Source: JADZEM01 sp046328125 (GTDB lineage Bacteria > Chloroflexota > UBA6077 > JACCZL01). Taken from it: a stretch of 64,000 bases of DNA. Positions within the stretch are counted from its first letter, which is position 1. The number at the start of each line of letters is the position of its first letter. Location of the stretch: positions 1 through 64,000 of the forward strand of contig JAXLXF010000017.1 in NCBI GenBank assembly GCA_046328125.1, in the 5' to 3' direction. Below the pieces are notes generated by a model, which saw only the letters and a program-made list of their open reading frames with translations, had not been told where the DNA came from and ran no database searches. Below, one piece after another: positions 17,508 to 30,433 of the stretch. Both the position numbers and the translations under genes were made by a program.

Positions 17508-18869
17508 ATGCGCGCCAACAGCGACGAGACGGAAAGTTCAAAAGCGCGGGTTCTGGAGCAGGCCGCCACGGATGGCATCCGTTTCGTCAACCTCCAGTTC
17601 ACCGACATCATGGGGCTGGTGAAGACGGTCTCGATACCGATTCACAAGCTCGAAGACGCGATCGATCACGGGCTCTGGTTCGACGGCTCGTCCGTTGAGG
17701 GGTTCGCTCGCATCCACGAGAGCGACATGTACCTGGCGCCCGATCTCAGCACGTTCACCGTCATCCCCTGGGATCGCGGCACTAATGCCACAGCCAGGGT
17801 GTACTGCGACGTGTACACGCCCGACGGCGAGCCGTTCGACGGCGACCCACGGGTCGTGCTGAAGCGGCAGCTAGCTCGCGCCGAGGAGATGGGCTTCGAG
17901 TTCCACATCGGGCCGGAGCTGGAGTTCTTCCTGCTGCGCACCAGCGGCCCGAACAAGGTCGAGCCGCTGCCGCACGACCAGGCCGGCTACTTCGACGTGA
18001 CGACGGACCTGGCGGCGGACGTTCGCAAGGAGATGGTGAACGCGCTCGAAGACCAGGGCATCATCGTGGAGGGCAGCCATCACGAGGGCGCCGTCGGCCA
18101 GCACGAGATCGACTTCAAGTACGGTCCGGCCCTGCCTACCGCCGACAACGCCGTGACGTTCCGGGTGACCCTGAAGGCGATCGCGCAGCGGAACGGCCTG
18201 TACGCCACGTTCATGCCGAAGCCGTTCTTCGGGATCAACGGCTCTGGGATGCACTGCCATCAGAGTCTCGCGGACGCCAAAACCGGCGAGAACCTGTTTC
18301 ACGATCCGGACGACGAGTACGGCCTCTCGACGCTCGCGAAGCATTTCATCGCCGGTCAGCTTGCCCACGCGCGCGGGATGTCGGCGATCCTCGCGCCGCT
18401 GGTGAACTCGTACAAGCGGCTGGTGCCGGGCTTCGAGGCGCCGGTCTACGTGAGCTGGGCCAGGATCAACCGGTCGGCGCTGATCCGCGTGCCGCAGATG
18501 TCGCGCGGGCGGCAAGAGGCCACCCGCATCGAGCTGCGTTGCCCGGACCCGAGCTGCAACCCGTATCTGGCGTTCGCCGCAATGCTGGCGGCTGGCCTGG
18601 ACGGCGTGCGCCGCAAGCTGACCCCGCCGCGCCCGGTCGAGGAGAACCTGTACCACTTCGACGACCAGATGATGGCGAAGTACGCGGTCGGGACGCTGCC
18701 GGGCACCTTGAAAGAAGCGCTGGACGAGCTGGCAGCCGACGAGGTGATCCGCGAAGCGCTGGGCGAGCACGTCTTCGAGTGGTTCCATGCCGCCAAGATG
18801 AACGAGTGGGACGAGTATCGGAAGCGCGTCTCGCCGTGGGAGCTGGAGAACTACCTGTCCACCTACTGA
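17508..18869 (+). CDS. glnA: Glutamine synthetase, type I
   Basis: Makes glutamine from glutamate, ammonia and ATP. 453 aa. ATG 17508 is preferred to ATG 17499 because GGGGAG ends at 17498, leaving 9 nt to 17508 but none to 17499. Beta-Grasp motif WFDGSSVEGFARI, catalytic EGSHHEGAVGQHEIDF, ATP-site NGSGMHCHQSL and RIELRCPDPSCNPYLAFAAM are present. At the usual adenylylation loop the sequence is ENLYHFDD, not NLYDLP, so covalent regulation by GlnE is unlikely. Sequence style is the shorter Bacillus/Chloroflexi alpha type. Directly follows the PucR gene. Confidence 0.96.
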   Translation: MRANSDETESSKARVLEQAATDGIRFVNLQFTDIMGLVKTVSIPIHKLEDAIDHGLWFDGSSVEGFARIHESDMYLAPDLSTFTVIPWDRGTNATARVYCDVYTPDGEPFDGDPRVVLKRQLARAEEMGFEFHIGPELEFFLLRTSGPNKVEPLPHDQAGYFDVTTDLAADVRKEMVNALEDQGIIVEGSHHEGAVGQHEIDFKYGPALPTADNAVTFRVTLKAIAQRNGLYATFMPKPFFGINGSGMHCHQSLADAKTGENLFHDPDDEYGLSTLAKHFIAGQLAHARGMSAILAPLVNSYKRLVPGFEAPVYVSWARINRSALIRVPQMSRGRQEATRIELRCPDPSCNPYLAFAAMLAAGLDGVRRKLTPPRPVEENLYHFDDQMMAKYAVGTLPGTLKEALDELAADEVIREALGEHVFEWFHAAKMNEWDEYRKRVSPWELENYLSTY

Positions 18870-19021
18870 GGGCAGCTCCTGACCCGGTCCGTTTGACCCC
18901 GCGGTCCGTTACAGAAGAGACGGCGCTGCCGGTGTGCTGCGCGATCTGACCTGTCGTGGTGTCGCGCGGCGCGACGGTTCTGCCGGATACTCTAGGCCGC
19001 GATTGCAGGAGCACTCGGCGC

Positions 19022-20053
19022 ATGCCTTCGTTCAAACTGCTGACCTGTCTGTTGCTGGCGATGAGCGTCCTCGGCTGTGCGCCGCTGGCGACGGCGGTGT
19101 CGCGGTCGGCGGCGGTCGCCGGCGACGCGGTCGGCGCGCAGCAGTCGGTGGTCAGCGCTCCCAACCCGGCCAGCGTTGGCGTGGCGGGGCCGAGCATCCA
19201 ACAGGCCGCCGACGTCCCCCCAGGCAAGATCTTGTTCGTCCGCGACGGCAACCTCTGGTTGTGGCAGGGCGGCACGAATCGGCAGTTCTCGGACGGCGGG
19301 ACGTGGTTCCAGCCGGCCTACTCGCCGGACGGCAGGGAGATCGCCTACGTCTACTGGACGTTCAACTTCTCCGACCTGTTCGTGATGGCGGCGGACGGGT
19401 CGGCCGCGCGACGCCTGACCCAGGGCCAATCGCGGAGCCTGCCGGACAACAGCTGGGCGTTTCGGCCGGCCTGGTCACCGGATGGGGCGAAACTGGCATT
19501 CGTCAGCGACGCGAACAGCGGCCACCCGCAGGTGTGGGTGATGGCGAAGGACGGCAACAATCGCCGTCAGCTGACCAGCGAGGCGACCGGCATCCAGTGG
19601 GCCGACTCGCTGTCGTGGGATCCGAACGGCAGTCGCCTTGCCGTGACCGCCGCGCCCGACATGCGCGAGCCGAGCCAGATCTACCTCGTGGACGTGGCGA
19701 GGGGCACGAACGAGAAGCTGACCAAGAACCTGAACGGGGCGCTCGATCCGGCCTGGGCGCCAGACGGAAAGACGCTGGCGTACATCGCGCGGCCAGGCAC
19801 GCAGACCGAGCTCTGGCTCCGCGACGTGGACGGCACGAAGGAGGCGCGGCTCGACAAGCTCTCGTACGTGCGCTCGCCGGTCTGGTCGCCGGACGGGAAA
19901 CAGCTGGCGGTCCTGGCGGTGAAGGACGCCGCATTCGAGATCTGGGTAGTGAGCGTGAAGGTGACGGACGGCGGCTTCGAGTTTGGCGAGCCGCGCCAGT
20001 TGACACGTGACGCGGCGGTGGACCCGATGTCGGGCCTGACCTGGGCGCCGTGA
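19022..20053 (+). CDS. TolB-like beta-propeller lipoprotein
   Basis: 343 aa from the ATG at 19022, which has AGGAG at 19007-19011. An in-frame GTG at 18956 would bury the signal peptide. The lipoprotein signal is MPSFKLLTCLLLAMSVLGC, with lipobox VLGC. After a ~45-residue linker, at least five TolB/WD40-like beta-propeller units follow, each with a PxxSPDG-type turn (FQPAYSPDGREIAYV, FRPAWSPDGAKLAFV, LDPAWAPDGKTLAYI, RSPVWSPDGKQLAVL). No Tol-Pal genes are nearby. The GTGA overlap with the following M48 protease gene indicates coupling. Confidence 0.85.
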   Translation: MPSFKLLTCLLLAMSVLGCAPLATAVSRSAAVAGDAVGAQQSVVSAPNPASVGVAGPSIQQAADVPPGKILFVRDGNLWLWQGGTNRQFSDGGTWFQPAYSPDGREIAYVYWTFNFSDLFVMAADGSAARRLTQGQSRSLPDNSWAFRPAWSPDGAKLAFVSDANSGHPQVWVMAKDGNNRRQLTSEATGIQWADSLSWDPNGSRLAVTAAPDMREPSQIYLVDVARGTNEKLTKNLNGALDPAWAPDGKTLAYIARPGTQTELWLRDVDGTKEARLDKLSYVRSPVWSPDGKQLAVLAVKDAAFEIWVVSVKVTDGGFEFGEPRQLTRDAAVDPMSGLTWAP

Positions 20054-21216
20054 CGGATCTGATGAGCGAGGCTGCGCGCGACGTTCCTGCCGATGCTGGG
20101 CGACCCGTGCCCTCACCTTCGCGGCGCGAGCAGGCGGCGGAGCTGGCGGCCACCAGGCGGCGGCTGTTCCTGGTCACCTCGGCGGTTGGACTGCTGGCGC
20201 CGTGGGCACTCTGGGCGAGCGGCCTCTCGGGCGGGTTGTGGGCGAGCTTGCAGGCGCTCCCGACCTGGCTGGCGCTGCCGATCCAGCTCGGCCTGTTGAC
20301 CCTGGTTGTCGCCCTGATCTCGACGCCGCTCTCGTTCTACGGCGGCCACGTGATCGGGCACCGCTACGGCCTGTCGACGCAGACGGTCGGCGGCTGGCTG
20401 GTGGATTGGCTGAAGGGGACGCTCCTGCTCCTGATCCTCTCGACCGCTGCCGCCAGCCTGTTCTACGTGACGCTCTGGTGGCTCCCCTCAGTGTGGGGGC
20501 TGGCGTTCTGGCTGGAGGCGCTCGCGGCGGTCGTCGTCCTGACGTTCCTGGCGCCGTACGTGTTCGTCCCGCTCTTCTTCAAGCCGCAGCCGGTGGACGA
20601 TCCGGGCATGGTGCTGATGATCGAGGATCTGGTGCGGCAGGCCGGCACGACGGTGGCGGGGGTCAGCCGCCTGGACTTCAGCCGCCGCACCCACGAGGCG
20701 AACGCCGCCGTGATCGGGTTTGGGCACTCGCGGCGGGTGGTGCTGGCGGACACCTTGCTGGAGTCGTTCACGCCCTCCGAGATCCGGGCGGTCGTGGCCC
20801 ACGAGCTAGGGCACCACATCCACCGCGACGTGATGAAGCTGCTGGTGTTGCAGGCGGTCGTGATGGGGGTAGGGCTGGCGCTCGCCGCCGCGTTCGCCGA
20901 CCCGCTGCTCCGACTGCTGGGCGCCGAGCCGCTGACCTCGCCGGTCTCGTTTCCGCTCGTGATGCTGGGGATCAGCGTGTACGGGCTGCTGGGACTGCCG
21001 CTCGTCAACGGCGTCGCGCGGGCCATCGAAGCCCACGCCGACACCTATGCGTTCGATCTACTAGGGGACGGTCGTCCGTTCGCGGCGGCCATGCGGCGCC
21101 TCGCCGACCAGAACCTGGCCGAAGAGCGCCCGCCGCGCTGGGCCGAGCTGATGCTGTACACCCACCCTGCGATCTGGCGCCGAATCGCCCGCGCGGAGGC
21201 CGCCGCTCATGGCTAG
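20050..21216 (+). CDS. M48 family membrane metalloprotease (Ste24/HtpX-like)
   Basis: 388 aa integral-membrane zinc protease. Four hydrophobic segments lie before residue 190 and two after the active site. HELGHH at 251-256 supplies two zinc ligands and the catalytic Glu. E327 in EAHADTYA is the third ligand. The FDLLGDGRPFAAAMRRLADQ block is typical of CAAX-protease-like M48A/C members. The GTG start overlaps the upstream lipoprotein stop by 4 nt; ATG 20062 is an alternative. The 3' end overlaps the FtsB-like gene by 8 nt. Bacterial members act in membrane protein quality control, and the substrate here is unknown. Confidence 0.9.
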   Translation: MTDLMSEAARDVPADAGRPVPSPSRREQAAELAATRRRLFLVTSAVGLLAPWALWASGLSGGLWASLQALPTWLALPIQLGLLTLVVALISTPLSFYGGHVIGHRYGLSTQTVGGWLVDWLKGTLLLLILSTAAASLFYVTLWWLPSVWGLAFWLEALAAVVVLTFLAPYVFVPLFFKPQPVDDPGMVLMIEDLVRQAGTTVAGVSRLDFSRRTHEANAAVIGFGHSRRVVLADTLLESFTPSEIRAVVAHELGHHIHRDVMKLLVLQAVVMGVGLALAAAFADPLLRLLGAEPLTSPVSFPLVMLGISVYGLLGLPLVNGVARAIEAHADTYAFDLLGDGRPFAAAMRRLADQNLAEERPPRWAELMLYTHPAIWRRIARAEAAAHG

Positions 21217-21634
21217 AGTGCACGCGCCGTCGTGGATCGGGCCGGGATTGCTGTTCCTGTTCGTCGTGCCGCTACTGGTGTACGGCGCCTACTCGATTGG
21301 CGACCGCTGGTATCAGAACTACATCCTGACCCAGCAGGAAGAGGCGATCCGGGCCGAGGTCATGGGGCTGCGCGACGAGAACCTTCGCCTGCAGCGGGAG
21401 CTAGAGCTGGCCCGCAGCGACTCGGCTATCGAGAAGACGGCCCGCGAGCAGCTTGGCCTGATCCGCCCGGGCGACACGGCGATTCAGCTGGTCGGTCCGC
21501 AAGGCCCGGCCGCTGCCGCGGCAGCCCCGGCGCCGCCTTCCGCGCGACAAGCTGCCACGACGCCCGCGCCGCCCACCCCGAAGCCGGAACGCCCGGGCTG
21601 GCTGAAATTCCTCGATGGCCTCTTCGGACGCTGA
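21209..21634 (+). CDS. Septum formation initiator family protein (FtsB/DivIC-like)
   Basis: 141 aa bitopic membrane protein. A transmembrane helix at about residues 12-32 is followed by a coiled coil of about 35 residues (IRAEVMGLRDENLRLQRELE). Then comes the DivIC-type motif EKTAREQLGLIRPGD. An Ala/Pro-rich linker and a short C-terminal tail RPGWLKFLDGLFGR follow. DivIC/FtsB proteins stabilise the divisome with FtsL and FtsQ. It overlaps the M48 gene by 8 nt and tilS by 20 nt; the divIC-tilS-hpt-ftsH order is widespread in bacteria. Confidence 0.85.
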   Translation: MARVHAPSWIGPGLLFLFVVPLLVYGAYSIGDRWYQNYILTQQEEAIRAEVMGLRDENLRLQRELELARSDSAIEKTAREQLGLIRPGDTAIQLVGPQGPAAAAAAPAPPSARQAATTPAPPTPKPERPGWLKFLDGLFGR

Positions 21635-22694
21635 CGTCGTCGGTCGCGTGCTGGAGGCGAGCGGCCTCATTCTGGATCGTGCCCGGCTCATCGGATCGCG
21701 ACGGTCGGTCGTCGTCGCGGTGTCGGGTGGTGCCGACTCGCTGTGTGCGCTCGACGTGATGATGACGCTTCTGGAGCGAGCAAAACGACGGGTCATTGTC
21801 GGGCACGTGGACCATTGCCTCCGCGAGGAGTCCAGGGCCGACGCCGAACACGTCGTGGCCGTGGCGGGACGATACGGGGTGCGCTGCGAGATTCTGCGCG
21901 TGGACGTGCCAGCCCTGGCGGCGGCAGAGCGACGAGGCATCGAGGAGGCTGCACGACTCGGCAGATACCGAGCGCTGCGCGAGCTCAGCAGCCGTGTCGG
22001 TCGTGGTCCGACGGTGACAGGTCACACCCGCGACGATTCGGTCGAGACGGTGCTGATGCACCTGCTGCGCGGGACCGGTCGGCGGGGCCTGTCGGGGCTG
22101 TCCGCGGACGACGAGTTGACGGCCACGACGCTCGGCCAGTCTGAGGGCACGCCCTGGCAAATGCCGCTGCGTGTCGTCAGGCCGTTGCTCGACGTGGGCC
22201 ACGAGGACACGCTGGCCTATTGCCAGGCCCGGTCGATCCCATGGCGGCTCGACCCGTCGAACACGGACACGGCCATGCTCCGCAACCGGGTACGCCATCA
22301 CCTGCTCCCTGTCTTGCGGACGTACAACGCCGATGTCGGCGCGGCACTTTCGCGGTTGGCGGCGACCGTTCAGGGTGAGGAGGAGCTGCTCGAAACGTTG
22401 ACCACCAGGCAGCTCGCTCGGCTCGTGGTCGCCGGCCAGGGCCGGGCGAGCATCGACCTTGCGGCGTTTCAACGCCGGCACGTGGCACTCCGGCGCCGCG
22501 TCGTGCGGCGGTGCGTGGCGGCACTCGGGCACACAGAACTGGGATTTGAGGCGGTCGAGCGGGCGCTGGCGGTCGGGGAGTATGATGGGCCGCCGCGCGT
22601 ACAACTGGGCGGCGGAATCGTGGTCGAACGCAAGGGTGACCGGCTCGTGTTCAGCAGGGAATCGGCCGGCCGGCCGGCGGAAGGGGAGTCATGA
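21615..22694 (+). CDS. tilS: tRNA(Ile)-lysidine synthase
   Basis: Modifies C34 of tRNA-Ile(CAU) to lysidine with ATP. 359 aa. The PP-loop SGGADS is at residues 37-42, preceded by VVVAVS. The motif VGHVDHCLREES and the GHTRDDSVETVLMHLLRGTG block are diagnostic. The C-terminal substrate-binding part is divergent and shorter than in E. coli. It overlaps the FtsB-like gene and is coupled to hpt by an ATGA overlap. Confidence 0.93.
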   Translation: MASSDADVVGRVLEASGLILDRARLIGSRRSVVVAVSGGADSLCALDVMMTLLERAKRRVIVGHVDHCLREESRADAEHVVAVAGRYGVRCEILRVDVPALAAAERRGIEEAARLGRYRALRELSSRVGRGPTVTGHTRDDSVETVLMHLLRGTGRRGLSGLSADDELTATTLGQSEGTPWQMPLRVVRPLLDVGHEDTLAYCQARSIPWRLDPSNTDTAMLRNRVRHHLLPVLRTYNADVGAALSRLAATVQGEEELLETLTTRQLARLVVAGQGRASIDLAAFQRRHVALRRRVVRRCVAALGHTELGFEAVERALAVGEYDGPPRVQLGGGIVVERKGDRLVFSRESAGRPAEGES

Positions 22695-23353
22695 CCGGAG
22701 TGGACTCGAGCTGGCAGCCAGACGCCGACATCGAAGAGATTCTGATCGGGGAGGAGCAGCTCGCGCGGCGGATCGCGGAGCTCGGCGCGCAGATCACCGA
22801 GGAGTATCAGGGCAAGCGGCTCCTGCTGCTCGGCGTGCTGAAGGGCGCGGTCATCTTCCTGGTCGATCTGGCACGGCAGATTCAGCTCTCGTTGGAGATC
22901 GACTTCATGGCGATCTCCAGCTACGGCGCCAGCACCCAGTCGAGCGGCATCGTGCGGATTCTCAAAGATCTGGAGGACTCCGTCGAGGGCCAGCACATCC
23001 TGGTGGTCGAAGACATCGTGGACAGCGGGCTGACCCTGGACTACTTGCTGCGGTCGCTCGCGGCGCGCGGCCCGGCCAGCATCAAGGTGTGCGGCCTGCT
23101 GGTCAAGGAGCGTCAGCGCGAGCTCACCGTCCCGGTCGACTACGTTGGCTTCACCATCCCTGACAAGTTCGTGGTCGGGTACGGCCTGGATTTCGCCGAG
23201 CGGTACCGAAACCTGCCGTACATCGGGGTGTTGAAGCCGTCGCTCTACGCATCGCCGGACGCCGACCCGTCTCCGGAACCGGCGCCCGGCCCGTTTTCAG
23301 ACCCAACACCGACCGTGAGCGAGTACCAGAATGAAGAAAACCCTCTGCTATAA
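22691..23353 (+). CDS. hpt: Hypoxanthine phosphoribosyltransferase
   Basis: Purine salvage enzyme. 220 aa. The PRPP-binding motif VVEDIVDSG is at 105-113. SSYGASTQSSGIVRI forms the flexible loop region. PDKFVVGYGLDFAERYRNLPYIGVL is characteristic of HPRT (only part quoted by family knowledge). A Pro-rich, acidic tail of about 30 residues follows residue 190 and is not part of the usual ~180-aa enzyme. The ATG overlaps the tilS stop. Its stop codon lies inside the ftsH -10 element. Confidence 0.93.
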   Translation: MTGVDSSWQPDADIEEILIGEEQLARRIAELGAQITEEYQGKRLLLLGVLKGAVIFLVDLARQIQLSLEIDFMAISSYGASTQSSGIVRILKDLEDSVEGQHILVVEDIVDSGLTLDYLLRSLAARGPASIKVCGLLVKERQRELTVPVDYVGFTIPDKFVVGYGLDFAERYRNLPYIGVLKPSLYASPDADPSPEPAPGPFSDPTPTVSEYQNEENPLL

Positions 23354-23354
23354 T
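23346..23354 (+). promoter_or_regulatory. Extended -10 promoter of ftsH
   Basis: TGC followed by a perfect TATAAT (23349-23354), overlapping the hpt stop codon. There is no recognisable -35. It lies 69 nt upstream of the ftsH ATG, so ftsH can be transcribed separately from tilS-hpt. Confidence 0.6.
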
Positions 23355-23423
23355 CGCGGTGCAGCCGCCGTCACATCGCGGCGTTTCGCGGTGGAACGGG
23401 AAGCGGGAGCGCCGGAGGCCTGA

Positions 23424-25373
<1,950 letters not shown>

Positions 25374-25397
25374 GGCCCACGGACGTGGGATCGAACG

Positions 25398-25430
25398 AGC
25401 GCCCCTACCCAGACGGTAGGGGCGCTTTAT
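25398..25430 (+). terminator. Intrinsic terminator after ftsH
   Basis: Perfect 12-bp stem AGCGCCCCTACC (25398-25409) and GGTAGGGGCGCT (25415-25426) around a 5-nt loop, followed by TTAT. It starts 25 nt after the ftsH stop. The rest of the 284-bp gap to prs shows no other clear feature. Confidence 0.85.
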
Positions 25431-25657
25431 TGTGCGGCGCGCGTGTTGGGAGGCACGCACCGGCCGCGAGACGGTCGCTCGGCGCGGTCGTTGATAACCT
25501 CGGCCACGCTCACCGCACTGGTCCGAGTCGTCATAATGCTGCGACGTCGTACGCAGGGTCATGACGGAGCGGCCCGGCGTCGGTAGTCAGGTCAGCACCA
25601 CGCGTCGTCCCAGTCGTGTCTGGCGGTCAACTCGGCTTCCTTGGGCAGGGAGGGATC

Positions 25658-26608
25658 TTGTACGGCGAGCTTTCGATCTTCACGGGCAACGCGCACCCTC
25701 AGCTCGCGCGCGACATCTGTGCGTACCTGGGCGTGCCGCTCGGTAGGGCCGAAGTCTTCGAGTTCAGCAACGAGAACATTTTCGTCAAGATCAACCAGAA
25801 CGTCCGCGAGCACGACGTGTTCGTGGTGCAGCCGACGTGCTCGCCCGTCAACAAGAGCGTGATGGAGCTGCTCATCATGCTCGACGCGCTGAAGCGGGCG
25901 TCGGCCAGCCGGATCACGGCGGTGATCCCGTACTTCGCGTATGGCCGTTCGGACAAGAAGGATCAGCCGCGAGTGCCGATCACGGCCCGCCTGCTGGCCG
26001 AGCTGCTTCAGGTAGCCGGCTGCGACCGCGTCCTGACGATGGATCTGCACGCCGGCCAGGTGCAGGGCTTCTTCCGGATCCCGGTGGACGAGCTGACAGC
26101 GATGTTCCCGCTGGCCGACTACTTCCGGGCGATGGAGCTGATCGACCCGGTCGTGGTGGCGGCGGACCTGGGCTTTGCGAAGCGAGCCCGGAATTTCGCC
26201 AACATGATCGGCGGCTCGGTGGCGTTCGTGGAGAAGCGGCGGCTCGGCAATGACAGCCGCAGCGAGACGCTCGGCATCATCGGCGAGGTGCGCGGCCGCA
26301 CGGCGATCATCATGGACGACGAAATCGACACCGCCGGCACGATCGTGAACGCGGCCGAGATCGTGCGCCGCGAGGGCGCCCGCGACGTGATCGTGGCCTG
26401 CACCCACGCGGTGCTCTCCGGACCGGCCGTCGAGCGGATCGAGAACAGCTCGATCTCGACGCTGGTCTGCACCGACACCTGCCGCATCGACCCGCAGAAG
26501 CGGCTCGGCAAGATGCGAATTCTACCGATCGGCCTGCACCTGGGTGAGGCGATCAGCCGGATTCACACCGGCGGCTCGGTCGGGGCGCTGTTCGGCGTGC
26601 CAGTGTAG
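25658..26608 (+). CDS. prs: Ribose-phosphate pyrophosphokinase
   Basis: Makes PRPP from ribose 5-phosphate and ATP, feeding hpt, pyr and purine synthesis. 316 aa from the TTG at 25658, which has GGGAGGGA just upstream and gives the standard N-terminus LYGELSIFTGNAHPQLARDI. A GTG at 25616 would add 14 atypical residues. Motifs: FSNENIFVKINQNVREHDVF, the catalytic region PYFAYGRSDKK, TMDLHAGQVQGFF and the PRPP-binding DDEIDTAGTIVNAAE. Not linked in an operon with its neighbours. Confidence 0.95.
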   Translation: MYGELSIFTGNAHPQLARDICAYLGVPLGRAEVFEFSNENIFVKINQNVREHDVFVVQPTCSPVNKSVMELLIMLDALKRASASRITAVIPYFAYGRSDKKDQPRVPITARLLAELLQVAGCDRVLTMDLHAGQVQGFFRIPVDELTAMFPLADYFRAMELIDPVVVAADLGFAKRARNFANMIGGSVAFVEKRRLGNDSRSETLGIIGEVRGRTAIIMDDEIDTAGTIVNAAEIVRREGARDVIVACTHAVLSGPAVERIENSSISTLVCTDTCRIDPQKRLGKMRILPIGLHLGEAISRIHTGGSVGALFGVPV

Positions 26609-26620
26609 CTCCCTCGGCAA

Positions 26621-26644
26621 CGCGAGGCCGCGCGTGGCCTCGCG
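26621..26644 (+). terminator. GC-rich hairpin after prs
   Basis: A 9-bp perfect stem CGCGAGGCC / GGCCTCGCG with a 6-nt loop, 12 nt after the prs stop. No U tract follows, so termination is possible but not certain. Confidence 0.45.
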
Positions 26645-26679
26645 TCTGCTGTCACTTGGCGACGGGAGAACGAGGCCGG

Positions 26680-27339
26680 GTGCGTGAGGACGATCCACCG
26701 TACGACCCTGCGCCCGTTCACAATCTGCGCAAGCTCGAAGCCTGGGCGAGGCGTCGGAATCCTGGGACCATGTTTCACCTACGCGGTGTCGCGCCGTCGG
26801 CAGTCGCGCCGCTCATCGAACAGTTCGATCGGCTCGCGAAGATCTACCCAGAAGTCGCGGCCCGGATCGCAAGGATCACCACCGCCAGCCTGCCGACGGC
26901 TGCCCAGTCAGGAGGCTCGACGGTTTGGGCCAGGGCGTCTACGCCTCCGGATTCGGACGCGCCTGAAATTCGGCTCAACGATCGCGCGTATGAACGTGGC
27001 AGCAGAATCCAGGCCGCGCGCATCGAGCAGGTGACCAGAGGGTGGCATCCGAGCGGAACCGTTGCCCCTGAGGCGATCATGACGCACGAATTCGGGCACC
27101 ACCTGATGTTCTGGCTTCATGATCGCAACGTTGACGTCCGTGCTGAGACGCTCGCTCTTGGTGACCCATCGACGTTGAGCCGGTACGCGATTACCAGATT
27201 CGAAGAGGCGTTCGCCGAGGGATTCACCGCGCACTATCACGGCGATGAGGCGTCGAGCAGCCACCCGATCTCGCGCGGAGTCCTCAGTATAATTCGGCGA
27301 GAGATCGAGCGCGCCCGTGGAGAAGGGAAACTGAGATGA
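26680..27339 (+). CDS. Predicted zincin metallopeptidase-like protein
   Basis: 219 aa from the GTG at 26680; the start is uncertain, with a TTG at 26656. No family name is recognised with confidence. The motif MTHEFGHHLMFWL is a canonical HExxH zinc site. Downstream RFEEAFAEGFTAHYHG looks like the third-ligand Glu helix found in phage-associated and toxin-linked zincins. No signal peptide or membrane segment, so probably cytoplasmic. The sequence has less GC-biased third positions than its neighbours. Its stop overlaps the next small gene by 4 nt (ATGA), so the two form a cassette between prs and secA. Function unknown. Confidence 0.7.
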   Translation: MREDDPPYDPAPVHNLRKLEAWARRRNPGTMFHLRGVAPSAVAPLIEQFDRLAKIYPEVAARIARITTASLPTAAQSGGSTVWARASTPPDSDAPEIRLNDRAYERGSRIQAARIEQVTRGWHPSGTVAPEAIMTHEFGHHLMFWLHDRNVDVRAETLALGDPSTLSRYAITRFEEAFAEGFTAHYHGDEASSSHPISRGVLSIIRREIERARGEGKLR

Positions 27340-27584
27340 CCAGCCTGGTGATGCCGATCTGCATGTTCTGCGTCCACTACGATCGTGCGTCTCAAGGGTA
27401 CGGTCACAAGTGCGCGGCATTTCCGGAAGGTATCCCCGAAGCCATCATCGAGAGCGAGGCAGATCATCGCCGGCCGATCGAAGGCGACCAGGGTATACAG
27501 TTCACACCCGACAGTGAGCGCGGCGCCGAATATGCGGCCGAGCTCTTCGGCGACGAGAAGTCGGTGGAAGCCGAGGTCGCCTGA
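27336..27584 (+). CDS. Small Cys-containing protein paired with zincin
   Basis: 82 aa, function unknown. The N-terminus has CMFCVHYD and then CAAFPEGIP, i.e. a C-x2-C plus a third Cys. It is followed by EADHRRPIEGDQGIQF. The C-AFP-GIP ... H-P-GD-GI-F pattern is one I recognise from small uncharacterised bacterial proteins, often near phage-like genes; this is recollection, not a search result. The ATG overlaps the zincin stop (ATGA), implying coupled expression. The acidic C-terminus and small size would suit an immunity or partner protein, but nothing proves that. Confidence 0.65.
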   Translation: MTSLVMPICMFCVHYDRASQGYGHKCAAFPEGIPEAIIESEADHRRPIEGDQGIQFTPDSERGAEYAAELFGDEKSVEAEVA

Positions 27585-27684
27585 CGGGTCTGCCTGCCCC
27601 GGCGCCGTGTCGGACCGGTCCGCGCATGTGTTCCGTAGGAGCCATGCGCGCTGTGCCCTAAAGGACGGGTGACTCGGGGGGCGC

Positions 27685-27693
27685 TGGTATACT
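27685..27693 (+). promoter_or_regulatory. Extended -10 promoter of secA
   Basis: TGG followed by TATACT (27688-27693), 30 nt upstream of the secA ATG. No -35 is apparent. Same extended -10 form as recA, ftsH and alr. Confidence 0.55.
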
Positions 27694-27722
27694 CAGCACT
27701 GAAGATCAGCGCGAGGCCGGAC

Positions 27723-30422
<2,700 letters not shown>

Positions 30423-30433
30423 ACGAGGAGAGC

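Noticed and set aside
18870..19021. Terminator after glnA
   Set aside because: A small GTCGCG/CGCGAC hairpin exists but there is no U tract and the stem is short.
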